The position numbers and the translations under genes are program-made. This document shows positions 1 through 9,296 of a stretch of 58,919 bases of DNA, one piece after another. The stretch is from Rhodobacterales bacterium (GTDB lineage Bacteria > Pseudomonadota > Alphaproteobacteria > Rhodobacterales > Rhodobacteraceae): assembly GCA_009993005.1 (NCBI GenBank), contig JAACUH010000066.1:1-58919 (forward strand). The letters run 5' to 3'. The notes under the pieces were generated by a model that saw only the letters and a list, made by a program, of their open reading frames with translations, ran no database searches and was not told the origin of the DNA. Within the stretch, counting starts at the first letter, position 1; each line of letters begins with the position of its first letter.

Positions 1-690
1 TATGTGGCCGAGTATCACCAGCAGGTCAGCCTGCCGCCGGTGCCTGCCGACACGCCAATTGTGCTGGCCAATTGCTTTGACGCGTCGGGCACGCCCTGCG
101 TGCTGCCCGACGACCAGCGCGGGATGCGCGAGCTCACGTCGCGGCTGATCGCCGCCGGGCACAGCCGCATCGCCTATCTGACGCTGTTCGACGGGCTCAC
201 CGCCACGGTTCTGCGCACCGAGGGCTACCGGGCGGCGCTGTCCGCCGCCGGGCTCGCCTTTGACCCCGCGCTGGTCGAGGCCTGCGAACTGCACACACCC
301 GAAGGCGAGACGCAGCTACTCTACGATGCCATCGACCGGATGCTGCGCCTGCCGGTGCCGCCCACGGTGTTTTGCTGCGGCAATGACAAGATGGCGCTCA
401 AGGTTTACGGGATCCTGCGCTCGCGCGGTCTGCGGGTGCCTGACGACATTTCGGTCGCAGGCTATGACAACTACCGCATCATCGCCGAGACGCTCTACCC
501 CCCGCTCACCACGGTCGAGCTAGCCTATACCGCCATCGGCGCGCGCGCGGCGCAGCGCCTGATGGCCCTGATTTCCGGCCAGGGTCGGGAAGATGCCGGC
601 CCCCAGCTCGTCGCGGGGCCTGTCCACTGGCGCCAGTCCGTCACCGAGCGGGCGGCGCATTCGATTGTGAAACTCGTCAGGGAGGAATGA
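1..690 (+). CDS. LacI-family transcriptional regulator, C-terminal part (5' end outside window)
   Basis: The reading frame is open from the first base, so the DNA-binding N-terminus lies upstream of the window. What remains is the periplasmic-binding-protein-like effector domain of LacI/GalR regulators: a 'GHSRIAYL' strand, 'RTEGYRAAL', 'VFCCGNDKMAL' (the usual 'CxND.MA' segment) and 'VPDDISVAGYDN', which is the family hallmark near the C-terminus. The stop overlaps candidate start codons of the solute-binding-protein gene, so the regulator is the first visible gene of the transport operon and probably controls it in response to the imported sugar or a product. The helix-turn-helix is inferred, not seen. 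Confidence 0.9.
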   Translation, partial: YVAEYHQQVSLPPVPADTPIVLANCFDASGTPCVLPDDQRGMRELTSRLIAAGHSRIAYLTLFDGLTATVLRTEGYRAALSAAGLAFDPALVEACELHTPEGETQLLYDAIDRMLRLPVPPTVFCCGNDKMALKVYGILRSRGLRVPDDISVAGYDNYRIIAETLYPPLTTVELAYTAIGARAAQRLMALISGQGREDAGPQLVAGPVHWRQSVTERAAHSIVKLVREE

Positions 691-1952
691 TGACGATGAA
701 AACGATGCAGATCCTGTCCGGGGCCGCGCTTGCCGCCCTTCTGGGCAGCACGGCCATGGCGCAGACCGAACTGACCATGTGGTATCACGGGGCCGGCAAC
801 CAGGTCGAGGCCGACATCATCAACCAGATCATCGCCGATTTCAACGCAAGCCAGAGCGACTGGGCCGTCCGGATCGAGAGCTTTCCGCAGATCGCCTACA
901 ACGACTCGGTCGTGGCCGCGGCACTGGCGGGCAACCTGCCCGACATCCTCGACGTGGACGGCCCGGTCATGCCGAACTGGGCCTGGGCCGGCTACATGCA
1001 GCCCTTGCCGCTCGACGCGGCGGTGATCGCCGACTTCCTGCCCGGCACCAAGGGCTATTGGGATGGGCAGCTCTACTCGATCGGCCTGTGGGATGCGGCC
1101 GTGGCGCTGGTCACGCGGCAATCCACGCTCGACGCGCTGGGCCTGCGCAGGCCCACGCTCGATGCGCCCTGGACGGGGGACGAATTCATGGCGGCGCTCG
1201 ATGCGGCCAAGGCGAGCGGCGACTATGAATACGCTTTTGACGCTGGCATGGCCTGGACCGGCGAATGGTATCCCTATGCCTTCAGCCCGTTCCTGCAATC
1301 CTTTGGCGGCGACATCGTGGACCGCACGACCTACGCGACCGCCGAGGGCGCGCTGAACGGCGAAGCCGCGATGGCATTCGGTGAATGGTGGCAGGGGCTC
1401 TTTGCCAATGGCTATGCGCCGGGCACCAGCCAGGACCCCGCCGCGCGCGACAACGGGTTCATCGAGGGGCGCTATGCCTTTTCGTGGAATGGCAACTGGG
1501 CGGCGCTCGGTGCGCTGAATACCTTCGAGGACACGCTGTTCCTGCCCGCGCCCGATTTTGGCAACGGCCCGGTGATCGGCGCGGCAAGCTGGCAGTTCGG
1601 CGTGTCGGCCACCTCCGCACACCCGGACGGCGCGGCGGCCTTTATCGAGTTTGCGCTTCAGGATGAATACCTTGCGGCCTTCTCGAATGGCATCGGCCTG
1701 ATCCCCGCCACGGCGACGGCGGCGGCCATGACCGAAAACTACGCCCCCGGTGGCCCGATGGCGGTCTTCTTTGACCTGACCGCCGCGCAGGCTTTGGTGC
1801 GCCCGGTCACGCCCGGCTATGTGGTGCAGGCCAAGGTGTTCGAAAAGGCGCTGGCCGACATCGCCAACGGTGCCGACGTGGCCGATGCGCTCGATGCCGC
1901 GGTGGACGAGATCAACACCGACATCACCCGCAACGGCGGCTACGGCCACTAG
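690..1952 (+). CDS. ABC transporter carbohydrate-binding protein (family 1 extracellular solute-binding protein)
   Basis: About 420 residues with a clear Sec signal peptide (basic n-region, hydrophobic 'ILSGAALAALLGS', cleavage after 'TAMA' before 'QTELTMWYHG'). The mature start, the 'DILDVDGPVMPNWAWAGYM' region and 'EGRYAFSWNGNWA' fit MalE/UgpB-like binding proteins, which capture oligosaccharides in the periplasm for the following permeases. Start choice is uncertain: ATGs lie at 687, 690 and 696 behind GGAGG at 681-685; 690 and 696 have workable spacing and the signal peptide is the same. The upstream regulator ends at 690, so expression is probably coupled. Confidence 0.93.
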   Translation: MTMKTMQILSGAALAALLGSTAMAQTELTMWYHGAGNQVEADIINQIIADFNASQSDWAVRIESFPQIAYNDSVVAAALAGNLPDILDVDGPVMPNWAWAGYMQPLPLDAAVIADFLPGTKGYWDGQLYSIGLWDAAVALVTRQSTLDALGLRRPTLDAPWTGDEFMAALDAAKASGDYEYAFDAGMAWTGEWYPYAFSPFLQSFGGDIVDRTTYATAEGALNGEAAMAFGEWWQGLFANGYAPGTSQDPAARDNGFIEGRYAFSWNGNWAALGALNTFEDTLFLPAPDFGNGPVIGAASWQFGVSATSAHPDGAAAFIEFALQDEYLAAFSNGIGLIPATATAAAMTENYAPGGPMAVFFDLTAAQALVRPVTPGYVVQAKVFEKALADIANGADVADALDAAVDEINTDITRNGGYGH

Positions 1953-2019
1953 GCCTGGCTGCTTTCGCCGGTCCCGGTCACCAGCCGGGGCCGGCCCCTT
2001 CTGCGCAAGGACGGTGCCG

Positions 2020-3093
2020 ATGGCCACGAAACTCACACAATCCAATGGCGCGGGCTGGGCCTTTGCCCTGCCGGGGTTCGGCCTGATGGTGGTGTTCATC
2101 ATCCTGCCGTTCTTTTTCGCCTTTGCGCTGTCCTTCACCAACCAGCGGCTGATCTCGCCCAACCCGACCGCATATGTCGGCGCGGCCAATTACCGCCAGT
2201 TGCTCGGTGTCGGCACGATCACGCTCGACCCGCTGCGCGACGACGCGGGCGCGGTGCAGCGCGCGGCGGACGGCAGCCCCGCATACCCACGCCTGCGCGA
2301 ATTCACCCGCGCCAACCCCGACTATCCGCAGCTTGACGGGATGCGCGAATGGTTTTCCTTTGGCCGGGGCGAAAGCCGCACCTTTGTGCTCGCGCGCGAC
2401 GTGGTGTTCATGAAGGCCATCGTGAATACCGTCATCTTCGTGCTGGTTGTGGCGCCGTTGCAGGGCGCATTGGCGCTGGGCCTCGCGCTGCTGATCAACC
2501 AGCGCCTGCGCGGCATCAACCTGTTTCGCGCGATCTATTTCATGCCGGTCGTCGTCTCCATCGTCGTGGTCTCGCTCTTGTGGCGGTTCATCTATTCGGC
2601 CGATGGCGGGCTTTTGAACAACATGCTGACCGGGCTCAGTTTCGGGCTCTTCACCCCGGTTGACTGGCTCGGCACGCCCTCGACCGCGCTGGGGTCGATC
2701 ATCGCGATGTCGATCTGGCAGGCCGTGGGCTTTCACATGGTGATCTGGCTGTCTGGCCTCCAAACGATCAGCCCGACGCTCTATGAGGCGGCAAGCATCG
2801 AGGGCGCGACCAAGTGGCAGACGTTTCGCTATGTCACCTGGCCGGGGCTGCGCAATACCGCCGTGCTGGTGCTGATCGTCATCACCATGCAGGCCTTTGC
2901 CCTCTTTGCGCAGATCGACGTGATGACCAAGGGCGGGCCGCTCGACAGCACGCAGACCATCGTCTTTCAGGCCGTGGACCGCGGCTATGGCAAGCAGGAC
3001 ATCTCGGGCGGCTCGGCCATTTCGGTGATCCTCTTTTGCATCGTGCTGACGATCAGCCTGATCCAGCGCTACCTGACACGGGAGAGAACGTGA
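2020..3093 (+). CDS. Carbohydrate ABC transporter permease (MalF/UgpA type)
   Basis: 357 residues, starting at ATG 2020 behind AAGGA; the open frame extends further upstream but overlaps the binding-protein gene, so this start is chosen. Hydrophobic segments occur near residues 10-35 and then several times after about residue 130. The cytoplasmic coupling loop 'EAASIEGATKWQTFRYVTWP' is the EAA motif that contacts the ATPase. Between the first and second membrane spans there is an unusually long, charged, probably periplasmic insert of roughly 80 residues, longer than in typical UgpA-like permeases; it may contact the binding protein. It forms the membrane channel with the next gene, whose ATG overlaps this stop by one base. 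Confidence 0.92.
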   Translation: MATKLTQSNGAGWAFALPGFGLMVVFIILPFFFAFALSFTNQRLISPNPTAYVGAANYRQLLGVGTITLDPLRDDAGAVQRAADGSPAYPRLREFTRANPDYPQLDGMREWFSFGRGESRTFVLARDVVFMKAIVNTVIFVLVVAPLQGALALGLALLINQRLRGINLFRAIYFMPVVVSIVVVSLLWRFIYSADGGLLNNMLTGLSFGLFTPVDWLGTPSTALGSIIAMSIWQAVGFHMVIWLSGLQTISPTLYEAASIEGATKWQTFRYVTWPGLRNTAVLVLIVITMQAFALFAQIDVMTKGGPLDSTQTIVFQAVDRGYGKQDISGGSAISVILFCIVLTISLIQRYLTRERT

Positions 3094-3971
3094 TGGCGAC
3101 CATCAACCCCGACAACCACGGCCTGCGCCTGATCCTGCGCTACACCGTGCTGACGCTGATCGCCGTGATCTTTGTCTTTCCGCTGGTGTTCATGGTGATG
3201 TCCTCGCTCAAGCCCGACCAGCAGTTGCTGGCCGACACGTCGAGCCTGCGCGCCTTTCTGCCGGTGGGCGACATCAGCCTGAACAACTATGTCGCGGCCT
3301 TTGACCGCGCGCCGGTGGGGCTGTTTGTGATGAACTCTGTCATCGTGACGGGCGTCACCGTCGTGCTGTCGCTGCTTGTCTGCTCGCTCGCGGCCTTCTC
3401 CTTTGTGTTTCTCAACTGGCGCGGGCGCGGCGTGATCCTGAGCGTGATCCTCGCCACGCTGATCGTCCCGTTCGAGACGATCGCGATCCCGCTTTTGCTC
3501 ATCGCGTCGAAACTGCCCTGGATCGGAGCGGAGGGCGTGACCATCGGCTGGCTCAACTCCTACCGCGTGCAGATCGTGCCCTTCATCGCGGATGGTCTCA
3601 CGATCTTTCTCTTTGTGCAGTATTTCAAGGACCTGCCGGGCGAGCTGATCGAGGCCGCGCGGGTCGAGGGGGCAAGCTGGCCGCAGATCTACCGCCGCAT
3701 CGTGATGCCGCTGGCGGGGCCGGTCATCGCCACGGCGGCGATCCTCAAGTTCCTCGTGATGTATAACCAATACCTCTGGCCGCTGATGGTCGTGCAGCAG
3801 GAAAGCTATCGGCCCGTGATGGTCGGCCTGCAATACTTCTTTCAGCTCAACCGCGCCTGGGGCGAGATCATGGCTTACCTCAGCCTCATCACCGTGCCGG
3901 TGCTGGCCTTCTACCTCTTTCTGCAACGCGCCTTCATCGCCTCGATCGCCTCGACCGGCGTCAAGGGCTGA
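3093..3971 (+). CDS. Carbohydrate ABC transporter permease (MalG/UgpE type)
   Basis: 292 residues beginning at the ATG that overlaps the preceding TGA (TGATG), behind GGGAGAGAA. About six hydrophobic segments are visible; the first is 'LILRYTVLTLIAVIFVF'. The EAA loop reads 'EAARVEGASWPQIYRRIVMP'. MalG/UgpE proteins pair with the MalF/UgpA subunit to translocate sugars delivered by the binding protein. The end 'ASIASTGVKG' is typical of this subfamily. Confidence 0.93.
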   Translation: MATINPDNHGLRLILRYTVLTLIAVIFVFPLVFMVMSSLKPDQQLLADTSSLRAFLPVGDISLNNYVAAFDRAPVGLFVMNSVIVTGVTVVLSLLVCSLAAFSFVFLNWRGRGVILSVILATLIVPFETIAIPLLLIASKLPWIGAEGVTIGWLNSYRVQIVPFIADGLTIFLFVQYFKDLPGELIEAARVEGASWPQIYRRIVMPLAGPVIATAAILKFLVMYNQYLWPLMVVQQESYRPVMVGLQYFFQLNRAWGEIMAYLSLITVPVLAFYLFLQRAFIASIASTGVKG

Positions 3972-3992
3972 GCCCTCTATCGGAGACTTCAC

Positions 3993-4982
3993 ATGGTTCT
4001 GGCCATCAAGGACAAATACATCTGGGATAGCTGGTATGCCCATGACGGCACCCGCTGGCACGGCTATTTCCTCCAGGCCGACCGCAGCATCGGCGACCCC
4101 GACCTGCGCCATTTCAACGTGAGCCAGGGTCATGCGGTCAGCGACGATCTGGTGAATTGGGACCATCTGGGCACCTGCCTGTCGCCCAGCGCCGGCCTGG
4201 CCTTTGACGACCTGACCACCTGGACGGGGTCGGTGCTGCAAGGGCCGGACGGGCTGTGGCATCTGTTCTACACCGGTGGGTCACGGGCCGAGGACGGGCT
4301 TTACCAGCGCATCGGGCATGCCACCTCGACCGACATGCACAACTGGCGGCGGGTGGGTGACGGGCTCTGCCTCGACATGACCGGGCCTGCGGCGGATGCC
4401 TATGAAAAGGATCACGCCATCGGCCACTGGCACGACCGCGCGATGCGTGATCCCTGGGTGATGCGCGACCCCGACGGGCCGGGCTGGATCATGTATTTCA
4501 CCGCCCGCGCGCCCGGAATTGCCGAACCCAATGCCGGCGGCGCGATCGGTTTTGCCACCTCGCCGGACCTTTACACCTGGACGCTGCAACCGCCGGTGTT
4601 CGTGGGCGGCTACGGGCAGCTTGAGGTGCCGCAGGTGTTTCGCATCGGGGCGCGGTGGTATTGCCTCTTTTGCACCTCGGCGCAGCATTGGGCGGCCGCC
4701 ACCGTGGCGGGCAGCAGCAGCTCGCCCGTCACCGGCACGCATTACCTCATCGCCGACGACCCGCGCGGGCCCTGGACCGTCGCGCCCGGCTTCCTCGACG
4801 GCGACCTGCCTTGCCGCCGCTATGCCGCGCGGCTGTGCGAGACGCCCGATGGCTGGGTCATCATGGGCTTTGCCGATAGCGGCCATGACACGTTCATCGG
4901 CCATGTGATGGACCCCGAGCCGGTCGAGATCGGCGCGGATGGCCTTCTTTCAGTGCGGCGCCTGTCGCAAGCGGCGGAGTAG
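3993..4982 (+). CDS. Clan GH-J (GH32/GH68-like) five-bladed propeller glycosidase, cytoplasmic
   Basis: 329 residues without a signal peptide, so it should act on sugars after import. It shows the three acidic sites expected of beta-fructosidase-like propeller enzymes: an N-terminal 'WDSWYAHDG' (candidate nucleophile D12), 'RDP' at about 152-154 and 'EVPQVF' with E211 as candidate acid/base; 'TTWTGS' (about 75-80) matches the family's W-S/T-G strand. Known members hydrolyse fructosides such as sucrose, levan or inulin oligosaccharides. GH43-like activity cannot be excluded by eye. It sits between the permease and ATPase genes, so its substrate is probably what this transporter carries. GGAGA lies 6 bases before the ATG. 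Confidence 0.8.
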   Translation: MVLAIKDKYIWDSWYAHDGTRWHGYFLQADRSIGDPDLRHFNVSQGHAVSDDLVNWDHLGTCLSPSAGLAFDDLTTWTGSVLQGPDGLWHLFYTGGSRAEDGLYQRIGHATSTDMHNWRRVGDGLCLDMTGPAADAYEKDHAIGHWHDRAMRDPWVMRDPDGPGWIMYFTARAPGIAEPNAGGAIGFATSPDLYTWTLQPPVFVGGYGQLEVPQVFRIGARWYCLFCTSAQHWAAATVAGSSSSPVTGTHYLIADDPRGPWTVAPGFLDGDLPCRRYAARLCETPDGWVIMGFADSGHDTFIGHVMDPEPVEIGADGLLSVRRLSQAAE

Positions 4983-4985
4983 GAC

Positions 4986-6053
4986 ATGGCAGACGTGAAA
5001 CTGCGCGGCCTGCGCAAGAGCTTTGGCGCCGTCGATGTGATCAAGGGCGTGGATATCGACATCGCGGATGGCGAGTTCGTGGTCTTTGTCGGCCCCTCGG
5101 GCTGCGGCAAATCCACCCTCCTGCGGATGATCGCCGGGCTCGAGGACATCACCGGCGGCACGCTCGAGATCGACGGCGTGGTGGTCAATGACAAGCAGCC
5201 AAAGGACCGCGGGATCGCCATGGTGTTCCAGTCCTACGCGATCTTTCCGCATATGACGGTGCGCGAGAATGTGGCCTTCGGCCTCACGATCAACGGGCTG
5301 GCCAAGGCCGAGAAGGACGCCAAGGTGGCCGAGGCGGCGCGCATCCTGCAGATGGAGCATCTGCTGGACCGGCGCCCGTCGCAGCTTTCGGGCGGGCAGC
5401 GCCAGCGGGTCGCCATCGGGCGCGCCATCGTGCGCGACCCCAAGGTGTTCCTGTTTGACGAGCCGCTGTCGAACCTCGACGCCGCCCTGCGCATGGACAT
5501 GCGGATGGAGATCGGCAAGCTGCACCAGTCGCTCGATGCGACCATGGTCTATGTCACGCATGATCAGGTCGAGGCGATGACCCTCGCGGACAAGATCGTG
5601 GTGCTGCGCGACGGGCTGGTGATGCAGATCGGCGCGCCGATGGAGCTTTACCACAACCCCGCCAACCTCTTTGTCGCGGGCTTTCTGGGCGCGCCCTCGA
5701 TGAACTTCATCACCGTGGATGTGCAGGCCATCGAGGGCGATCTGGCCCGCGTGAGCCATCCCGCGCTCGAACCCATCGCCGTAGCGCACAAGGGGCGCGA
5801 CATCCGCGCGGGCGGCAAGGCGGTGCTGGGCGTGCGGCCGCAATACCTCGCCCCGGTCGAAGGGCCGGCGGGGATGCTGCACGGCACCGTCGCGCTGACC
5901 GAACGGCTGGGCAGCGAGACGGTGGTCGATGTGACCCTGCGCGACGGGTCCAAGATCATCGCCGCCATCGGCGAGGACCGTGTCTATCCGACAGGGGCCG
6001 GGATCGGCCTGCGGTTCGACCCCGCGCAGGCGCATCTCTTTGCGGTGGACTAG
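4986..6053 (+). CDS. ugpC: Carbohydrate ABC transporter ATP-binding protein (UgpC/MalK family)
   Basis: 355 residues with Walker A 'GPSGCGKST' (36-44), the signature 'LSGGQRQRVAIGRA', Walker B 'VFLFDEPLSNLDA' and the switch 'VYVTHDQVEAMT'. The C-terminal 120 or so residues form the TOBE-type regulatory domain found in sugar importers. It powers the two permeases encoded upstream and is the last gene of the operon, starting 3 bases after the glycosidase stop. The symbol is a family-level label; the true substrate is unknown. Its stop is 3 bases from the stop of the convergent dehydrogenase gene. Confidence 0.93.
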   Translation: MADVKLRGLRKSFGAVDVIKGVDIDIADGEFVVFVGPSGCGKSTLLRMIAGLEDITGGTLEIDGVVVNDKQPKDRGIAMVFQSYAIFPHMTVRENVAFGLTINGLAKAEKDAKVAEAARILQMEHLLDRRPSQLSGGQRQRVAIGRAIVRDPKVFLFDEPLSNLDAALRMDMRMEIGKLHQSLDATMVYVTHDQVEAMTLADKIVVLRDGLVMQIGAPMELYHNPANLFVAGFLGAPSMNFITVDVQAIEGDLARVSHPALEPIAVAHKGRDIRAGGKAVLGVRPQYLAPVEGPAGMLHGTVALTERLGSETVVDVTLRDGSKIIAAIGEDRVYPTGAGIGLRFDPAQAHLFAVD

Positions 6054-6056
6054 CGC

Positions 6057-7523
6057 TCAGGCCGCATAGGCGGCCAGCGCCGCGGCCACGCCTCTGTCCC
6101 GGATCGCGGCAAGCTGCGCGGCAAAGGCCGCGGCAAAGCGGGCGTTCATCCCCAGATCGCCGAACACCCGTGTGTGCGACAGAAACGCCCCCGCGTCGTC
6201 CCGTGCGGCCAGTGCGCGCGCCCTCAGGTCGGCGGCATTGTCGTCATTGGGCGCGATGGGGGCGCCGGCCTCGGTCGTGCCCTCGCAATAGCGGCACCAC
6301 AGCGCCACCTCGAGCGCGAGCCCCCTGAAGGCCCGCCCCTCGGCCAGCGCCTGCCGCAGTGTGGGCAGGATGAACTTTGGCTGCCGGTTCGACCCGTCAA
6401 GGCAGAGCCGCGGGATCGTGTCGCCCACCTGCGGGTTGGCGAATCTTTCGGCGGTCCTGGCGCGGTAGGCGTCGAAACTGACGCCGGGGATAGGCCGCAG
6501 CGTCGGGATGATCTCGTCCCGCGTCAGCCGGTCGAGCCAGCGCGCGATGCGGCCATCGGCCATCGCGTCATGCACAAGGTCATGGCCCAGCAGCGCGCCC
6601 GCATAGGCGATGGCGGCGTGCCCGCCATTGAGGATGCGCAGCTTCATCAGCTCGTAATCGGCCACGTTCTGCACGAACGCGACCCCCACCTCCTCCAGCG
6701 CGGGGCGCCCGGTGGGAAACCTGTCCTCGAGCACCCATTGCCGGAACGGCTCGCATGCGACGGGTGCGGCGTCGGTCAGGCCAAAGCGGTCGGCCACCAG
6801 CGCGCGTTCCCGGTCCGATGTCGCGGGGGTGATGCAATCGACCATGCCATTGGGAAAGGCCACGTTCTGCGCGATCCATCCGGCCAGGGCGGGGTCCGAC
6901 AGCCCGGCGAGCCCGACCAGCGCGCGCGCGGCGACATGGCCGTTTTCGGGCAGGTTGTCGCAGGACATGACGGTAAAGGGCGCCACACCCGCCGTCTGCC
7001 TGTCGCGCAGCGCCGCCAGCATCATGCCGAACACGGTGCGCGGCGCATCAGGGTGGGCCGCGTCATGGGCGATATCGGGATGGGCCGCGTCAAAGCCGTC
7101 GGTGCTGGCGTCGATGAAATAGCCGCCCTCGGTCACGGTCAGCGACACGATGCGAATCGCCGGGTCGGACATCGCCGCGATCACCGCGCCCGCCTCGACC
7201 GGCACAAATCCCACCATCGCGCCGACCACCCGCGCCGACAGCCCGGCGGGGTCAAGCTCGACCACCGTGCTCAGCCAGTCCTGCGCGGCGAGCCGCGCGC
7301 GCATGACCGCGTCGCCGGGGCGCACGCCCGCACCGAGGATCGCCCAGTCCTGATCGCGCCCCAGCGCGAACAGCCGGTCGAGATAGACCGCCATATGCGC
7401 GCGGTGGAAATTGCCCACGCCCAGATGCAGGATGCCGGCGCGCAGCGCGCTGCGATCGTAGGACGGCCCGGCCACCCCGGCCGGCAATACCGCAAGCGCG
7501 GCCGTGTTGAGAGGTATCGCCAT
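6057..7523 (-). CDS. Mannitol dehydrogenase / fructuronate reductase family polyol dehydrogenase
   Basis: 488 residues, the usual length for the long-chain polyol dehydrogenase family. An N-terminal Rossmann turn 'GVGNFHRAH' (from about 35) binds NAD(P), 'MSCDNLPENG' is the well-conserved family block and 'KLRILNGGHAAIAY' carries the catalytic K-x4-N-x2-H residues. Members interconvert mannitol and fructose or reduce fructuronate/tagaturonate. Beside a GH32-like fructosidase operon, fructose/mannitol conversion is the attractive reading, but neither sequence nor context separates the options. It is convergent with the ABC operon and 27 bases downstream of the asparaginase gene on the same strand. 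Confidence 0.88.
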   Translation of the reverse strand: MAIPLNTAALAVLPAGVAGPSYDRSALRAGILHLGVGNFHRAHMAVYLDRLFALGRDQDWAILGAGVRPGDAVMRARLAAQDWLSTVVELDPAGLSARVVGAMVGFVPVEAGAVIAAMSDPAIRIVSLTVTEGGYFIDASTDGFDAAHPDIAHDAAHPDAPRTVFGMMLAALRDRQTAGVAPFTVMSCDNLPENGHVAARALVGLAGLSDPALAGWIAQNVAFPNGMVDCITPATSDRERALVADRFGLTDAAPVACEPFRQWVLEDRFPTGRPALEEVGVAFVQNVADYELMKLRILNGGHAAIAYAGALLGHDLVHDAMADGRIARWLDRLTRDEIIPTLRPIPGVSFDAYRARTAERFANPQVGDTIPRLCLDGSNRQPKFILPTLRQALAEGRAFRGLALEVALWCRYCEGTTEAGAPIAPNDDNAADLRARALAARDDAGAFLSHTRVFGDLGMNARFAAAFAAQLAAIRDRGVAAALAAYAA

Positions 7524-7550
7524 CCGCTCATCCAGTTCCCGCCATCCCGG

Positions 7551-8546
7551 TCAGATCAGGCCCGCCGCCGCACGCATCTGCCCGACCTCGAGACCGCGCC
7601 GGTTGCGCACCGGCCCGCCGACCAGCCGCAGCGCGGCCGGATGGGCCGCATCCAGCACGCCGAGCCGGATCAGCAGCGCGGCGATGGCGGCCTCCTTGGC
7701 ACGCTCGCCCCCATCGAGGATCTTGAGCGCGACCCCGATGCCGAGGTCGGGGATGATCGCCACATAGACCCCATCCGCACCGCCCTTGATCGCCGCACGG
7801 CCGCCCGTGGCGCGCATCAGCTCGGTGCAGGCATAGCCCTCGCCATTCACCAGTTCCGGCCAGGCGCGCATCGCATCGACCAGCCGCACCTGCGCGCGCG
7901 CCCGCGCGTCATGGCGCCCGCCCGCCGTGGCAAAACCCGCCATCGCCCGCGCAAGCCCCGCCACCGAGGTGATCGAGGTCGGGGCCGAACAGCCGTCGAT
8001 CCCCTGCCCCGGGCTGGTCTCGCCCGTCACTTCGTCGAACACCTGCCGGATCGCGGCCTGCAACGGATGCGCGGGGTCGATGTATTCGGCGTCGCCGCCG
8101 CTATGCGCGGTATAGCTGAGAAAGCCCGCATGTTTGCCCGAGCAGTTGTTGTGGATCTGGCAGGGCGCCTGCCCCGCCCGGATCAGCGCGTCGCGCGCGG
8201 CGCGGTCGCCGGGTTCCTGCGGACCACAGCGCAGCGCGCTCTCGTCAAGGCCGAGGTCGGCGAGCCAGCGCGTCACCCGCTCGGTATGGATCGCGGCCCC
8301 CTGATGGCTGGCGCAGCACAGCGCCAACTGGTCCTCGCGCAGGCCCAGCGCATCGGCATAGCCGCTTTCCACCAGCGGCAGCGCCTGGATCATCTTGTAG
8401 GAGGACCGCGGATAGATCAGCGCGGCAGGGTCGCCCCAGGCCTGCGTCACAGCACCATCCGCCCCGCAGACCACGGCATGGCCGCGATGGACGCATTCCA
8501 GCAGATTTCCGCGCCAGACCTCGACCAGATCGACAGCTTCGGCCAT
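7551..8546 (-). CDS. L-asparaginase, rhizobial AnsA type
   Basis: 331 residues from ATG 8546, preceded by a strong GGAGGA; a longer frame upstream lacks a ribosome site. Landmarks are 'YPRSSYKMIQALPLVESG', 'CASHQGAAIHTERV', 'IHNNCSGKHAGFL' and 'GIDGCSAPT', which match the thermolabile asparaginase family first described in Rhizobium etli, unrelated to E. coli AnsA/AnsB. Known members hydrolyse asparagine to aspartate and ammonia and carry conserved Ser-Lys pairs and cysteines, as seen in 'RSSYK' and 'CSGKH'. It may share a transcript with the dehydrogenase gene downstream, though no functional link is evident. Confidence 0.88.
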   Translation of the reverse strand: MAEAVDLVEVWRGNLLECVHRGHAVVCGADGAVTQAWGDPAALIYPRSSYKMIQALPLVESGYADALGLREDQLALCCASHQGAAIHTERVTRWLADLGLDESALRCGPQEPGDRAARDALIRAGQAPCQIHNNCSGKHAGFLSYTAHSGGDAEYIDPAHPLQAAIRQVFDEVTGETSPGQGIDGCSAPTSITSVAGLARAMAGFATAGGRHDARARAQVRLVDAMRAWPELVNGEGYACTELMRATGGRAAIKGGADGVYVAIIPDLGIGVALKILDGGERAKEAAIAALLIRLGVLDAAHPAALRLVGGPVRNRRGLEVGQMRAAAGLI

Positions 8547-8620
8547 GACATCCTCCGTTTCAGCGATAATCCGCGCAATGTTGTGACCGTATGGGGGTTT
8601 CCCCCGCACCGGCTTTTTTG

Positions 8621-8638
8621 CTATCGCTATCGCTATCG
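8621..8638. repeat. Hexanucleotide tandem repeat, CTATCG x3
   Basis: Three exact CTATCG units lie in the 188-base divergent gap between the asparaginase and IalB-family genes. The gap also has a short GGGGG-TTT-CCCCC hairpin (8593-8605) and a T-run (8614-8619). Its function is unknown. Confidence 0.7.
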
Positions 8639-8734
8639 AGTTGAACCCGTCCCTTCCAGTCGAAAAGGCACCGCCAAAGCATGTGCCGCGCGGCGGGGAC
8701 GATCCCGAGGCAAGGACAGCTTGGAGGCTGGTGA

Positions 8735-9271
8735 ATGATTTCAGGGTTTACGCGCATGGCAGGGGTCGCGGCCCTTGTGCTCTGGTCGGGGGCGGCACTG
8801 GCGCAGCAGACGACCGAACGGGTCGCAGCCAGCCAGGACTGGAGCATCCACGAGGCTGCCAATCCCAAGGAATGCTTTGTGGCCTCGCAGCCCAAGGATT
8901 CGGTGAACAGCCGCAATGGCGAGGTCGTGGCGGCCAACCGGGGCGATACGCCACCGCAGCTCACCGTCACCTACCGCCCCGCCAATGGCGTGAGCGGACA
9001 GATCGCCTTTCGTGGCGGCAACTACCAGTTGGCCGGCGGCACCACGGCGTCGATCCAGATCGGCGGCACGACGTTCCAGCTCTTTTCCGAGGGCGAATGG
9101 GCCTGGCCGGCCTCGCCCGATGACGATGCGCGCATCGTGACCGCCATGCGCGGCGGGGCAGAGGCGATCGTGACCAGCCAGTCGGGGCGCGGCACCCTGT
9201 CGCGCGATACCTTCTCGCTGATCGGCTTTACCGCCGCTGTCGAAGAGGCCACGCGCCGCTGCGCCGGGTGA
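8735..9271 (+). CDS. Invasion-associated locus B (IalB) family secreted protein
   Basis: 178 residues with a signal peptide ending 'GAALAQ' (cleavage near residue 24). The mature part has the IalB-family pattern of a Trp-containing start ('QDWSIHEA'), 'KECFVASQPKDS', 'RGDTPPQLTVTYRP' and a C-terminal cysteine 'RRCAG' that could pair with the first. IalB was described as an invasion factor in Bartonella, but the family is widespread in free-living alphaproteobacteria where its role is unknown. GGAGG lies 7 bases before the ATG. rlmN follows about 105 bases later. Confidence 0.82.
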   Translation: MISGFTRMAGVAALVLWSGAALAQQTTERVAASQDWSIHEAANPKECFVASQPKDSVNSRNGEVVAANRGDTPPQLTVTYRPANGVSGQIAFRGGNYQLAGGTTASIQIGGTTFQLFSEGEWAWPASPDDDARIVTAMRGGAEAIVTSQSGRGTLSRDTFSLIGFTAAVEEATRRCAG

Positions 9272-9296
9272 TCGCGCGGCGGGTCCCAGGGGGGGG

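Noticed and set aside
8593-8619. GGGGG-TTT-CCCCC hairpin with a nearby T-run as a rightward terminator.
   Set aside because: No rightward gene ends there; it lies between divergent genes, and the T-run is separated from the stem.
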